64,000 bases of DNA from Novosphingobium sp. SG707 (GCF_012275515.1 NZ_JAAZQL010000006.1:124001-188000); one strand, 5' to 3'; shown: positions 41,050 to 51,033, counted from the stretch's first letter. Program-made: numbers and translations. The notes: a model not told the origin generated them from the sequence alone.

Positions 41050-43698
41050 ATGATCTCGACCAACGACATCCGCCGCTCCTTTCTCGAATATTTCGGCTCG
41101 AATGGCCATGATGTGGTGCCGTCTGCGCCGCTCGTGCCCTATAACGATCCGACGTTGATGTTCACGAATGCGGGCATGGTCCCGTTCAAGAACGTCTTTA
41201 CGGGGTTGGAGACGCGAGCGATCCCGCGTGCCACCAGCAGCCAGAAGTGCGTGCGCGCCGGGGGCAAGCATAACGATCTCGACAATGTCGGCTATACGGC
41301 GCGTCATCATACTTTTTTTGAAATGCTGGGGAATTTCTCTTTCGGCGATTATTTCAAGGAACAGGCTATTACCCATGCCTGGACGCTGCTGACCAAGGAA
41401 TGGGGGCTGGCCAAGGACAAGTTGCTGGTCACGGTCTATCACACCGATGATGAGGCATTTGGCCTGTGGCAGAAGATTGCGGGTCTGTCGGAAGATCGCA
41501 TCATCCGCATTCCGACCAGCGACAATTTCTGGTCGATGGGCGATACCGGGCCTTGCGGGCCCTGCAGCGAGATTTTCTTCGATCATGGCGATCACATCTG
41601 GGGTGGCCCTCCGGGTTCGCCGGAGGAAGACGGCGACCGCTTCATCGAGATCTGGAACCTTGTGTTCATGCAGTTCGAGCAGCAGGCCGATGGCACGCGC
41701 CTGAGCCTGCCCAAGCCGAGCATCGACACCGGCATGGGGCTGGAGCGCATTGCTGCGGTCATGCAGGGCGAGCACGACAATTACGACATCGACACGTTCA
41801 AGGCGCTGATCGCGGCGAGCGAGTCGCTAACCGGTGTGAAGGCCGAGGGCGACAGCCGCGCCAGCCATCGCGTGATCGCGGACCATCTGCGTTCCACCAG
41901 CTTTCTGCTGGCCGACGGCGTGTTGCCCAGCAATGAAGGGCGCGGTTATGTGCTGCGTCGCATCATGCGCCGCGCGATGCGTCATGCCCATCTGCTGGGT
42001 GCTAAGGACCCGTTGATGCACCGTCTGGTGCCTTCGCTGGTGACGGAAATGGGCGCTGCCTACCCCGAACTGGGCCGGGCGCAGGCGTTGATTCAGGAAG
42101 TGCTGGAGCGCGAGGAAACCAAGTTTCGTCAGACGCTTGATAAGGGGCTCAAGTTGCTCGACGAGGCCACCGATGGCCTGGGCGAGGGCGGCACGCTGAC
42201 GGGCGAGACGGCCTTCAAGCTCTATGACACCTATGGTTTCCCCTATGACCTGACCGAGGACGCGCTGCGTTCACGCGGGATCAGCGTTGACAAGGACGGC
42301 TTTGACGCCGCCATGGCTCAGCAAAAGGCTGCGGCCCGCGCCGCATGGAAGGGCAGCGGCGAGGCCGCCGCTGGCGAAGTGTGGTTCGACATTGCCGAGC
42401 GTGTCGGGGCGACCGAATTCACCGGCTACACCAGCACCACCGGAGAGGCGCAGATCGTTGCCATCGTGAAGGACGGCAAGGAAGTCGAGAGCGCCGACGC
42501 GGGCGATGCGGTGACGATCATCACCAACCAGACGCCTTTCTATGGCGAATCGGGCGGCCAGATGGGTGATGCCGGCACGATCACGGGCGCGGATGGTTTG
42601 ACCATCGTGATTGCCGATACCGCCAAGCCGCTTGGCCGTTTGCACGCTCATGGCGGCAAGATCGAGAGCGGCAGCGTCAAGGTCGGGGATGCGGTCGTTC
42701 TCTCGATTGACGTGGTACGGCGCGATGCGATCCGCGCCAACCATTCGGCGACTCACTTGCTGCATGCCGCGCTGCGCAATCGTCTGGGCGCGCATGTTAC
42801 GCAGAAGGGTTCGCTGGTTGCGCCTGAGCGTCTGCGCTTCGACTTCTCGCAGCCGACTGCGCTGACGGCGGAGGATATCGCCGCCATCGAGGCCGAAGTG
42901 AATGCGGAAATTCGCGGCAATGAGGTGGTCAACACGCGTCTTATGAGCCCGGAAGACGCGATTTCGGCGGGAGCCATGGCGCTGTTCGGCGAAAAATATG
43001 GCGAGGAAGTGCGCGTTCTGTCGATGGGCAGCAAGGCCGACGGCAAGAACTTTTCGGTTGAACTTTGCGGCGGCACTCATGTGCGGGCTTTGGGCGACAT
43101 TGGCGTCCTGCGTATCGTCAGCGAAAGTGCGGTGTCGAGCGGCGTACGCCGGATCGAGGCACTGACCGGCGAAGGTGCGCGGCAGTGGTTCGTGAACCGT
43201 GAAGAACAGTTGAAGGCTGCCGCTTCGGCGCTGCGCACTACGCCCGATGAGGTTGAAGCGCGCGTTGTGGCGCTGCTCGACGAGCGCAAGAAGTTGGAGC
43301 GTGAATTGGCCGAGGCCAAGAAGGCGCTGGCTTTGGGCGGCGGCGGGGCTGCGGCGCAGGCGGCGGACGAGGTGATCAATGGCGTGACTTTCAGTGGTCA
43401 GGTGATTGACGGGTTGGACGCCAAGGAATTGCGCGGGCTGCTCGATACGGCCAAGCAGCGGATGGGCAGCGGCGTGGCGGTGATCGTTGCAGTCAATGAT
43501 GGCAAAGGCGCGATTGCGGCGGCTGTGACCGAGGATCTGACGGACAAGGTCAGCGCGGTCGATCTGGTGCGCGCGGGCGTTGCGGCGCTGGGCGGCAAGG
43601 GCGGCGGCGGTCGTCCGGACATGGCGCAGGGCGGCGGGCCGGATGGCGCCAAGGCACTTGAGGCGATTGCGGCGGTCAAGGCTGTGATTGCTGGCTGA
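41050..43698 (+). CDS. alaS: Alanyl-tRNA synthetase
   Basis: An 882-residue class II synthetase. ISTNDIRRSFLEYFGSNGHDVVPSAPLVPYNDPTLMFTNAGM is the family start. The catalytic domain (GNFSFGDYFKEQAI, WSMGDTGPCGPCSEIF), the editing domain (NHSATHLLHAALR, and CGGTHV near 43,070) and the C-terminal DHHA1 glycine-rich part (GGGRPDMAQGGG) are all intact. ATG 41050 was chosen on similarity; no strong ribosome site is visible. Confidence 0.98.
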   Translation: MISTNDIRRSFLEYFGSNGHDVVPSAPLVPYNDPTLMFTNAGMVPFKNVFTGLETRAIPRATSSQKCVRAGGKHNDLDNVGYTARHHTFFEMLGNFSFGDYFKEQAITHAWTLLTKEWGLAKDKLLVTVYHTDDEAFGLWQKIAGLSEDRIIRIPTSDNFWSMGDTGPCGPCSEIFFDHGDHIWGGPPGSPEEDGDRFIEIWNLVFMQFEQQADGTRLSLPKPSIDTGMGLERIAAVMQGEHDNYDIDTFKALIAASESLTGVKAEGDSRASHRVIADHLRSTSFLLADGVLPSNEGRGYVLRRIMRRAMRHAHLLGAKDPLMHRLVPSLVTEMGAAYPELGRAQALIQEVLEREETKFRQTLDKGLKLLDEATDGLGEGGTLTGETAFKLYDTYGFPYDLTEDALRSRGISVDKDGFDAAMAQQKAAARAAWKGSGEAAAGEVWFDIAERVGATEFTGYTSTTGEAQIVAIVKDGKEVESADAGDAVTIITNQTPFYGESGGQMGDAGTITGADGLTIVIADTAKPLGRLHAHGGKIESGSVKVGDAVVLSIDVVRRDAIRANHSATHLLHAALRNRLGAHVTQKGSLVAPERLRFDFSQPTALTAEDIAAIEAEVNAEIRGNEVVNTRLMSPEDAISAGAMALFGEKYGEEVRVLSMGSKADGKNFSVELCGGTHVRALGDIGVLRIVSESAVSSGVRRIEALTGEGARQWFVNREEQLKAAASALRTTPDEVEARVVALLDERKKLERELAEAKKALALGGGGAAAQAADEVINGVTFSGQVIDGLDAKELRGLLDTAKQRMGSGVAVIVAVNDGKGAIAAAVTEDLTDKVSAVDLVRAGVAALGGKGGGGRPDMAQGGGPDGAKALEAIAAVKAVIAG

Positions 43699-43726
43699 AT
43701 TTCTTGATACTGTTGAATTTTATTAG

Positions 43727-43766
43727 GGTCGTTGCAGGGCAATCTGCAGCGGCCTTATTGTTTCCT
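43727..43766 (+). terminator. Intrinsic terminator of alaS
   Basis: GGTCGTTGCAG (43727-43737) pairs with CTGCAGCGGCC (43744-43754), followed by a T-rich TTATTGTTTCC. The remaining ~200 bp before 43968 shows only a GC-rich inverted repeat (CCGCCGGT/GCCGGCGG) that could end the antiporter transcript. Confidence 0.75.
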
Positions 43767-43967
43767 TATTGTTTTCGGCGCGTGGTCGCGGCGATGCATT
43801 GCGGCAATGTTCCGATACCCGCCGCATGGATGACTATGCGCTTCGCTTTTTTGGAAAAGTGGTCGCACCGTCTCGCGTGAGGCGTTTCTGATTCCGTAAC
43901 CGGTGGATGAGCACGCAGCATCGAAAATGCCGCCGGTCACCTGACGGCGCCGGCGGCGGATTTTCCA

Positions 43968-45746
43968 TTACCCCACGCGTTCCCGCAGACTGCTGCTTTT
44001 CAGCTTCGGCTTCTCGCTCAAGCCGCCGTCATGCATGATGGTTTCGCGATATTCGTCGCGCTTTTCATGGATCGAGGCGATGACGAAGCCCATCGGCACG
44101 CCCAATTCCACCAGCACAGCTTCGGACAGTTGCAGCGTCGCTTCGAGCGTTTCGGGGATCGCGTGGGTTGCGCCCGCGCGATACATGGCGGCGGCGTGGA
44201 TCGTGTCGCGCGCGCGGGCCAGAATGGGCAGGTCGGGATATTGCGCGCGCAATTTCTTGACCAGACGCTGGGCGGTGCGCGGCTCGTCCATGGTCAGGAT
44301 GACGCAATTGGCGCGATCAAGGCCCAGCCTTTCCAGCATATGGCTCGATGACGCTTCGCCAAAAGTGGCGCGATAGCCTTGCCGCACGGCGCCCGCGATC
44401 AGATCTGGATCGGAATCGATGCCCATATAGGGCTTGTGATGCGCGTTGAGCATATCGGCCACCAGTTGGCCAACGCGGCCGAAACCGATGATAACGGCAT
44501 GGGGGGCGCTTTCCTCGCCCAGATCCTGGGCCTGATGAGAGGCAGCATCGACCCGGCGCGCAAGGCGCCGCCCAGCCCATGCCAGTAAAGGCGTCACGGT
44601 CAGGCCCAGCGCGGTTACCGTCTGCCAGAATTGCGCCGTTGATGGCGCGATCAGCGAGGCGCCGCTGGCCGTGGCGAGCACGATCAGCGTGGTTTCCGAA
44701 GGGCTGGACATCAGGATGCCCGCCTCGGTCGCCACGCCCCGCCGCGCGCCGGTCAGACGCAGGATGCCCGCCGTCACCGCCGCCTTGATCACGACCACGC
44801 CGGTGGTGGCCGCGATGATCATCACCCAGTTTTGCGCGACGGCCGCGAGGTCGATGCTCATCCCCACGGTGATCAGAAAAACGCCCAGCGCCAGACCTTT
44901 AAAGGGGGCTGTGATGCCTTCGACCTCGGTGTGATATTCGGTTTCGGCAATCAGCAGGCCCGCGATCAGCGCGCCGACGATGGGTGACAGGCCGACGCCC
45001 GCCGTGGCCAGCGCCGCGACGATGACCACCAGCAGGCTGGCCGAAAGGAAGAGTTCGGGGCTCTTCGTGCGTGCGGCCTGGGCAAACAGATGGGGCAGCA
45101 TGTAGCGCCCGAACACCATCAACACCGCCACGACCAGCGCGCCATAACCCAGCGTTTGCGCCAGTTCCATCCAGCCCGCGCCTTCCGCGCGGGGCGCCAG
45201 CGCGCCCAGCAGGAAGATGATCGGCACAAGCGCCAGATCCTCGAACAGCAGCATGGCCAGCGCGGCGCGGCCAACCGGCGTGGTCGAACCGGCGATGGGC
45301 AGCACCAGCGCGGTCGAGGACATGGACAAGGCAAGGCCCAGCCCGACCGCGCCCGCCGCGCTTTGCCCCATCAGCTTCAGTCCGACCCCCAGCGCCAGCG
45401 CCGCCAGCAGCAATTCCGCCGCGCCCAGCCCAAGCACCTGTTTGCGCATGGCCCAGAGGCGGTCGAAGGACAGTTCCAGCCCCACCGAGAACAACAGCAG
45501 AATGATGCCGAATTCGGCAAAGGGCGCCAGCGCTTGGGCATCGGTGATCGTGACAAAGGCCAGCCACGGCACTTCGGCCACATGACGGCCAAGACCATAG
45601 GGGCCGACCAGCAGGCCGACGAGAATGAAACCAATCACCGGCGTAATGCGAAAACGGGCGAAAACCGGGATAACGATGCCCGCTGCGCCCAGAATGACCA
45701 GCGCATCGCCCAGCGGCGTGGAGGGGGAGAAAGAAACATGAGCCAT
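43968..45746 (-). CDS. CPA2-family cation:proton antiporter with TrkA-N domain (Kef/YbaL type)
   Basis: A 592-residue inner-membrane protein with about 12 hydrophobic spans (residues 10-400; GFILVGLLVGPYGLG, FSVGLELSFDRLW) followed by a Rossmann TrkA-N domain (HAVIIGFGRVGQLVADML, about 415-530). It probably exchanges K+ or Na+ for protons under control of a nucleotide ligand. No KefF/KefG-like partner is adjacent. The Ser/Lys/Arg tail has no assignment. Confidence 0.88.
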   Translation of the reverse strand: MAHVSFSPSTPLGDALVILGAAGIVIPVFARFRITPVIGFILVGLLVGPYGLGRHVAEVPWLAFVTITDAQALAPFAEFGIILLLFSVGLELSFDRLWAMRKQVLGLGAAELLLAALALGVGLKLMGQSAAGAVGLGLALSMSSTALVLPIAGSTTPVGRAALAMLLFEDLALVPIIFLLGALAPRAEGAGWMELAQTLGYGALVVAVLMVFGRYMLPHLFAQAARTKSPELFLSASLLVVIVAALATAGVGLSPIVGALIAGLLIAETEYHTEVEGITAPFKGLALGVFLITVGMSIDLAAVAQNWVMIIAATTGVVVIKAAVTAGILRLTGARRGVATEAGILMSSPSETTLIVLATASGASLIAPSTAQFWQTVTALGLTVTPLLAWAGRRLARRVDAASHQAQDLGEESAPHAVIIGFGRVGQLVADMLNAHHKPYMGIDSDPDLIAGAVRQGYRATFGEASSSHMLERLGLDRANCVILTMDEPRTAQRLVKKLRAQYPDLPILARARDTIHAAAMYRAGATHAIPETLEATLQLSEAVLVELGVPMGFVIASIHEKRDEYRETIMHDGGLSEKPKLKSSSLRERVG

Positions 45747-45816
45747 GGGGGCAGGCTAGGCCATGGGGGCGGTCATGTCACGGCTGGATAGGGTTCAGAC
45801 ATGGAATGTGGCGGTT

Positions 45817-45834
45817 TTGTCATGACTTAGTCAT
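45817..45834 (+). promoter_or_regulatory. Pho-box-like site upstream of the secreted TPR gene
   Basis: TTGTCAT-GACT-TAGTCAT has two GTCAT half-sites at exactly 11 bp. It lies 112 bp before the TPR gene on its own strand, and 71 bp before the divergent antiporter start. A TCTATT possible -10 is about 10 bp downstream. Confidence 0.55.
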
Positions 45835-45945
45835 AAAAACAGCCTCTATTGCAAAATATGCAACATCCATTGCATTTTTCGCTTTTCCCGTGAAGGCGAA
45901 TCGGTTAGCCTGGTCTCAACGAAAAGAAGTTTGGGGATTTGTTGG

Positions 45946-46671
45946 ATGCGTAAGACCGGTAAGCGGATTTGGTTGCTGTTGGCGGGATATGCGGTTTCGG
46001 CCGCTGGCGTGCTCGCCGTTCCCGCTCAGGCCGCCGATCTTGCTACGCCGGTGACCATGGCCGCCGCCGTTCAGGTGGAAACGCCCTCGACCTCGATGGC
46101 GCTTTCTCCAGTTGCGGCGGCCATGGATCTGATGCGTTCGGGGCGCTCGGCCGATGCGCTGGCCTTGCTGGAACCGGCAATGGGCAAGCTGCAATCGGCG
46201 GCCAAGGGTGGGGCGCGGCCCTATTGCCAGCATGACGGTTCGGCCAAGCGCGGGGTCCGCGTGCTGGATGCGGATCTGTGCGATGCGCTCTATCTGCGCG
46301 CCTTTGCGCTGACCGAATTGGGCCGCCGCACCGATGCGGTGGAGGCTCTGGAGCAATTGACCCAGCTCTCGCCAGATTATCCGCGTTACTTTGTCGAACT
46401 GGCCTATGCCTATCGGGCCAGCGGCGACAAGGCGGGCGCGATGGAAACCTATCGCCACGCCGCCGAATTGGCTTCGGCGCCGGGGCAGCAGAAGTATCGC
46501 GCGGCGGCGCTGCGCGGCATCGGCAATCTGCTGGTGGATAAAGGGGATCTCGAAGGTGGGGAGAAAGCCTATCGGGACAGCCTGAGCGACGACCCGCAAA
46601 ATAAGGTCGCGCTTGGCGAACTGCAATATATCGCCCGCAAGCGGGCGGCATCGGAACAGAAGGGCGGCTAA
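45946..46671 (+). CDS. Exported TPR-repeat protein
   Basis: A 241-residue protein. The signal peptide (RKTGKRIWLLLAGYAVSAAGVLAVPAQA, cleavage about residue 29) is followed by three or more TPR units (LYLRAFALTELGRRTDAVEALEQL, YAYRASGDKAGAMETYRHAA, GDLEGGEKAYRDSLSDDP). It has two Cys (YCQHD, DLCDAL) about 20 residues apart that could form a disulfide. It is probably periplasmic; the role is unknown. A Pho-box-like site upstream suggests phosphate control. Confidence 0.7.
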   Translation: MRKTGKRIWLLLAGYAVSAAGVLAVPAQAADLATPVTMAAAVQVETPSTSMALSPVAAAMDLMRSGRSADALALLEPAMGKLQSAAKGGARPYCQHDGSAKRGVRVLDADLCDALYLRAFALTELGRRTDAVEALEQLTQLSPDYPRYFVELAYAYRASGDKAGAMETYRHAAELASAPGQQKYRAAALRGIGNLLVDKGDLEGGEKAYRDSLSDDPQNKVALGELQYIARKRAASEQKGG

Positions 46672-46706
46672 GACCCTAATGACCCTCTTTCAGGGGGGAA
46701 GCTGAA

Positions 46707-46735
46707 GGGCGCCTGTTAACGCAGGCGCCCTTTTT
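46707..46735 (+). terminator. Intrinsic terminator of the TPR gene
   Basis: GGGCGCCTG (46707-46715) pairs with CAGGCGCCC (46722-46730), followed by TTTTT. Confidence 0.92.
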
Positions 46736-46776
46736 ATTTGCCCGCAGCCCTTTTGATCGGCCCGCGCGGTATACGC

Positions 46777-46809
46777 AAAAAAAAGAAGAGGCCCGGTTTC
46801 CCGAGCCTC
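46777..46809 (-). terminator. Intrinsic terminator of icd
   Basis: On the minus strand GAGGCTCGG (46809-46801) pairs with CCGGGCCTC (46796-46788), followed by TTCTTTTTTTT. Confidence 0.88.
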
Positions 46810-46839
46810 TCTTTTCGTCATCGAAGGACCGAGGAGCGA

Positions 46840-48063
46840 TTACTCGCCCTTGGCCATTTCGGCTTCGAGGTTCTGGACGATGGCTTCGAAGAACGCTTCG
46901 GTCGTGAGCCAGCCCTGTTCGGGGCCGATCAGCAGCGCGAGGTCCTTGGTCATCTTGCCGCTTTCGACGGTTTCGATGCAGACGCGTTCCAGCGTCTGAG
47001 CGAACTTCACCACTTCGGGGGTGTTGTCGAAACGGCCGCGATAGATCAGGCCGCGCGTCCATGCGAAGATCGAGGCGATCGGGTTGGTCGAGGTCGCCTT
47101 GCCCTGCTGGTGCTGGCGATAGTGGCGGGTCACGGTGCCGTGGGCCGCTTCGGCTTCGACGGTCTTGCCATCGGGCGACATCAGAACCGAGGTCATCAGG
47201 CCCAGCGAGCCAAAGCCCTGAGCGACGGTGTCCGACTGCACGTCGCCGTCATAGTTCTTGCACGCCCAGACGAACTTGCCCGACCACTTGAGGGCCGAGG
47301 CCACCATGTCGTCGATCAGGCGGTGTTCGTAATGGATGCCGGCATCCTTGAACTTTTCGGCGAAACCTTCGGTGGCGAAGACTTCGGCGAACAGGTCCTT
47401 GAAGCGGCCGTCATACTTCTTGATGATGGTGTTCTTGGTCGACAGATACACCGGCCAGCCCAGCGCGAGGCCATAGTTGAACGAGGCGCGGGCGAAATCG
47501 CGGATCGAATCGTCAAGGTTGTACATCGCCATGGCGACGCCTGACGAGGGGAAGTTGAACACTTCGCGGTCGATCACTTCGCCATTTTCGCCTTCCCAGA
47601 CGAGGCGCAGCTTGCCCTTGCCGGGGACGAGGAAATCGGTGGCCTTGTACTGGTCACCAAAGGCGTGACGGCCAACCACGATGGGGTCGGTCCAGCCCGG
47701 CACCAGACGGGGCACGTTCGAGATCACGATCGGCTCGCGGAACACAACGCCGCCAAGGATGTTGCGGATCGTGCCGTTGGGGCTCTTCCACATTTCCTTG
47801 AGGTTGAATTCTTCAACGCGGGCTTCGTCGGGGGTGATGGTGGCGCACTTCACGCCGACGCCATATTCCTTGATCGCGTTGGCCGAATCGACCGTCACCT
47901 GGTCGTTGGTCGCGTCGCGGTTTTCCACCGACAGGTCGTAATACTTCAGGTCGATGTCCAGATAGGGCAGGATCAGTCGTTCACGGATCCACTGCCAAAT
48001 GATCTTGGTCATTTCATCGCCGTCGATCTCGACAACGGGGTTGGCTACCTTGATTTTTGCCAT
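46840..48063 (-). CDS. icd: NADP-dependent isocitrate dehydrogenase
   Basis: A 407-residue dimeric, eukaryote-like IDH of the TCA cycle. MAKIKVANPVVEIDGDEMTKIIWQWIRERLILPYLDID is the standard N-terminus. The substrate-binding block SPNGTIRNILGGVVFREPI and the metal/cofactor block QGFGSLGLMTSVLMSPDGKT-VEAEAAHGTVTRHYR are intact. It oxidatively decarboxylates isocitrate to 2-oxoglutarate, the substrate of KorAB at the start of the window. The ~240 bp upstream gap shows nothing clear beyond one DnaA-box-like TATCCACA near 48200. Confidence 0.97.
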   Translation of the reverse strand: MAKIKVANPVVEIDGDEMTKIIWQWIRERLILPYLDIDLKYYDLSVENRDATNDQVTVDSANAIKEYGVGVKCATITPDEARVEEFNLKEMWKSPNGTIRNILGGVVFREPIVISNVPRLVPGWTDPIVVGRHAFGDQYKATDFLVPGKGKLRLVWEGENGEVIDREVFNFPSSGVAMAMYNLDDSIRDFARASFNYGLALGWPVYLSTKNTIIKKYDGRFKDLFAEVFATEGFAEKFKDAGIHYEHRLIDDMVASALKWSGKFVWACKNYDGDVQSDTVAQGFGSLGLMTSVLMSPDGKTVEAEAAHGTVTRHYRQHQQGKATSTNPIASIFAWTRGLIYRGRFDNTPEVVKFAQTLERVCIETVESGKMTKDLALLIGPEQGWLTTEAFFEAIVQNLEAEMAKGE

Positions 48064-48301
48064 GTGCTTTTGTTCCCTGGGGTGGAGTGGCTTGCATTCC
48101 CCCTAGCATAGGATTTCCGCCGCGCAAGGGCGGGTTTTCGCATTGGGCGATGTGACGAAAGATAGTTTTTGATATTGCGAAGTCATAGCAAATAAACGCC
48201 TATCCACAGGTCCCGCGCCCGTGGGCAAGGCTATTTTAACGCGCCAATCCTAGAGTAATCCGGCCGGGACGCCTGCTTGCCGCCCCGATAAGGAGCTTTG
48301 C

Positions 48302-49219
48302 ATGTCCGCCCCTGAGCTATCTGTCCTTGATGTCGATGTCATTTTACGCACCCACAATCGCGCCGACATGTTGCCTGAGGCGGTGGCGTCGTTTTTTGCC
48401 GCCGATGCGCGCGGGGTCAATGCCCGATTGCTGGTGGTCGACAATGCATCGAGCGACAATACGCAGGCTGTGCTGGCCGATTTGCAGGCGCGTTATGGCG
48501 AGGCGCTGGTGCCGCTCTATGAGGCGCGCCCGGGCCCGCAACATGCGTTGAATGCGGCGCTTGGGGCTGTGCGCGGGCAGATCGTCGCCTGTTTTGACGA
48601 TGATGAACGCATCGTGCCGGGCTGGCTTCAGGCCATCGCGCGCGAATTTGGCGATCCGGCCACTGATTATATCGCCGGGCCGGTGCTTTTCCCTCAGGGC
48701 AGTTCATTGCCCGAATGGCTGCCCGATGGGTTCAACGGCGCGCTGGGCTTCATCGATCACGGGAGCCAGCGCCGCCAGTTCGCTCCCGGTTTTCATGGCA
48801 TGCTGACGCAGGGCAATTGCGCGCTGCGGGCAAAAATCTTTGAAGAATTTGGCCCTTATCCCGATTGCTTCAATACCGCCGAGGATCGCTGGCTCAACCA
48901 ATGGCTGACCGATCAGGGCAAGCGGGGGTTCTATTGCCCCGACTTCGGCGTGACCCATCTGTTGCAGCCGGCGCGTGTGAACCGGGACTATTTCCGCCAA
49001 TGGGCGCGGCGCGAAGGGCGCGATCTGGCCACGTGCGATACGCTGCTCTCGCGGCCCAACATGCTGGCGCAGCGCTGGTATTGGCGCAAGATTGCGGGTT
49101 GCGCCATGCGGCGGCTGGTGGGGGCGGGGACTTCGGCTGAAAAGTTCCGCGATGAATTGGAACTGCGCGTGGCGGCCAGTTATGCCGCCACCTGTTTAGG
49201 CCGCCGAGCTGCGGCCTAA
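48302..49219 (+). CDS. Family 2 glycosyltransferase
   Basis: A 305-residue GT-A enzyme. VDVILRTHNRADMLPEAVASFF opens the nucleotide-sugar fold, LLVVDNASSDNTQAVL follows, and ACFDDDERIVPGWL holds the DxD metal site. AAGGAG stands about 7 bp before ATG 48302. Its 3' end overlaps the convergent flippase gene by 24 bp. The pair suggests surface polysaccharide synthesis; the sugar is unknown. Confidence 0.88.
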   Translation: MSAPELSVLDVDVILRTHNRADMLPEAVASFFAADARGVNARLLVVDNASSDNTQAVLADLQARYGEALVPLYEARPGPQHALNAALGAVRGQIVACFDDDERIVPGWLQAIAREFGDPATDYIAGPVLFPQGSSLPEWLPDGFNGALGFIDHGSQRRQFAPGFHGMLTQGNCALRAKIFEEFGPYPDCFNTAEDRWLNQWLTDQGKRGFYCPDFGVTHLLQPARVNRDYFRQWARREGRDLATCDTLLSRPNMLAQRWYWRKIAGCAMRRLVGAGTSAEKFRDELELRVAASYAATCLGRRAAA

Positions 49220-50671
49220 ACGCCCCATCGCCATCGCATAGGCCCGCGTGGCAATGGTGCGGATCTCGATTGTGGCGGGGTGGCGCACCAGAAACAGACA
49301 GGCCAGCCAGCACGGAATGCCCGCCACCGACAGAGCGATCAACAGGCCCCAGCCGATATCGCCCGCGCCCATGCCCAGCCAATCCTGCGCCACGATCAGC
49401 GGAATGCCCGCGCCATAGGCGGCCACCGCGCTGCGCCAGTAGATATTGACCAGATCGACAAAGCGGAAATGCATCAGCCGCGCCAGAAACACCCCGTAAA
49501 TGCCCACCCAGAGCAGGCCATAGACGATACGACTGGCCGCAGCCGCCTCAACCCCGATGAAACAGGCCACGGTCAGACAGCCGATGATGATCGCCGTGTC
49601 GATCCAGTTTACCCAGATCAGCGTGCGGATGCGGCCCAGCAGGATCGGCACATCCATCTGCAGCGGCACCGCGACAAACAGCGTTTCGGATAGTGCCGTC
49701 CATTTCAGCAGCACTGCCACGCCCGCCCATTTCGGCCCATATAGCAGATGCACCAACGGCCCCGCAGCCAGCCCCAGTCCGACCATCGCCGCCCAGTTCA
49801 CCGCCGTATTGCAGGCCGTCAGGTGCAGATAGGAGGGCGCCAGCGGATCGCCCGCATCGCGTTTGCGCGCAAAGGCGGCATAGAACACCGAGGTCAGCCC
49901 GCTGGTCACCAGCGTCGAGAGCTGGGCCGAAAGCGCGGTGGCGCGGCTGAACAGGCCGGTGGCGGTCACGCCCAGCAGGCGCGCAACGATCAGGTCTTGG
50001 GTGCGCATACCGATGGCGCCGCTGGCGCTGATGAAAAAGGAATTGGCGCTGAAGGAGAGCAGCGGGCGCGCCGTAGCCCAGTCGCGCGGAAAGCGCGGCA
50101 CCACAGGGCGAAACCGCATGACGATACCGGTGCGCAAGATCGCCGCCAGCAGCAGGCCCCATGCCATCGAGGCAGGCCCCACCCCATGCGCGGCCAGATA
50201 GATGCTGAGCAGTCCGCCGGACAGGGCGCTGATGATATTGGCGAAAAACAGCGCGCGAAAATTCATCTCGCGCGTCAGCAGCCCCACCGGGATCAGCGCG
50301 AAGGGGCTGATGAAACTGGCCGCAGCAATAATCAGCGTCAGCCGGATCAGTGTGGTATCGTGATAGATATGGCTGATGACCGGCGCCAGCGCCCCCAGCA
50401 CCACCGCTACTCCGCAGGCGATCGAAACCGCAACCCCGGCGTATTCGCGCACATGGGCCGGGTCCATCGCTCTTTGCCCGGAAACGAACCGCGTGATCCC
50501 GGCATCCTGAAACATGGCCACCAGCATCGAGGCCGCCAGCGCCACAGAATAGACGCCAAATTCCGAGGGGCTGAGATAAAGCCGCGAAATGATGACGCTG
50601 ACCGCGAACTGGATGACAAAGGCCAGATATTGCGTGGCCATGGACCATGCGATGGATGCGCGAATCGACAT
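49196..50671 (-). CDS. Polysaccharide flippase (Wzx-like, MOP superfamily)
   Basis: A 491-residue protein with about 12-14 hydrophobic spans, starting MSIRASIAWSMATQYLAFVIQFAVSVIISRLYLSP, then EFGVYSVALAASMLVAMFQDAGITRFV as in lipopolysaccharide/exopolysaccharide exporters. It probably flips a lipid-linked oligosaccharide across the inner membrane. The frame is open upstream to 50878 over the tRNA gene, which is not plausible coding. Confidence 0.85.
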   Translation of the reverse strand: MSIRASIAWSMATQYLAFVIQFAVSVIISRLYLSPSEFGVYSVALAASMLVAMFQDAGITRFVSGQRAMDPAHVREYAGVAVSIACGVAVVLGALAPVISHIYHDTTLIRLTLIIAAASFISPFALIPVGLLTREMNFRALFFANIISALSGGLLSIYLAAHGVGPASMAWGLLLAAILRTGIVMRFRPVVPRFPRDWATARPLLSFSANSFFISASGAIGMRTQDLIVARLLGVTATGLFSRATALSAQLSTLVTSGLTSVFYAAFARKRDAGDPLAPSYLHLTACNTAVNWAAMVGLGLAAGPLVHLLYGPKWAGVAVLLKWTALSETLFVAVPLQMDVPILLGRIRTLIWVNWIDTAIIIGCLTVACFIGVEAAAASRIVYGLLWVGIYGVFLARLMHFRFVDLVNIYWRSAVAAYGAGIPLIVAQDWLGMGAGDIGWGLLIALSVAGIPCWLACLFLVRHPATIEIRTIATRAYAMAMGRLGRSSAA

Positions 50672-50830
50672 GGGGTTCAGCAGCCGACCGGAATGCAGGG
50701 CAGGGGAGAGATCATGGCCCCAAGCTCTAGCGATCAGAGGTAAAGATTTACCCCGAAGGCCCGGATGCTTCACGCAAAAGACACGCAAAACAAAAAAACC
50801 GCCAGCCTTGCGGCGTGGCGGGTTTTTGAA

Positions 50831-50905
50831 TGGTGGGCGTAGGAAGGATTGAACTTCCGACCCCTGCGATGTCAACACAGTGCTCTACCACTGAGCTATA
50901 CGCCC
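50831..50905 (-). tRNA. tRNA-Val (anticodon GAC)
   Basis: 75 nt with encoded CCA. The acceptor stem GGGCGTA pairs with TACGCCC; the D-stem is GCTC/GAGC; the anticodon stem CTGTG/CGCAG has the loop TTGACAT, so the anticodon is GAC (Val); the T-arm carries GTTCAATCC. All arms fold with no mismatch that would spoil function. Confidence 0.97.
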
Positions 50906-51033
50906 ACACTTTCAAGTCCATCCCGGTTGGCGTTGTTGGCGTCCGCCGGGTGTGACGCGGCCTCTAACGGTGCTCTTCGATTAGCGCAAGAGGCTTATGC
51001 GAAATATTGCAATTTTTTTGCGTAAGGGCCTGT

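Noticed and set aside
48198..48210. Single DnaA-like box (TATCCACAG) upstream of icd
   Set aside because: One isolated near-match in GC-rich intergenic DNA is expected by chance.
50672..50878. N-terminal extension of the flippase
   Set aside because: It would run across the tRNA-Val gene; the family start is at 50671.
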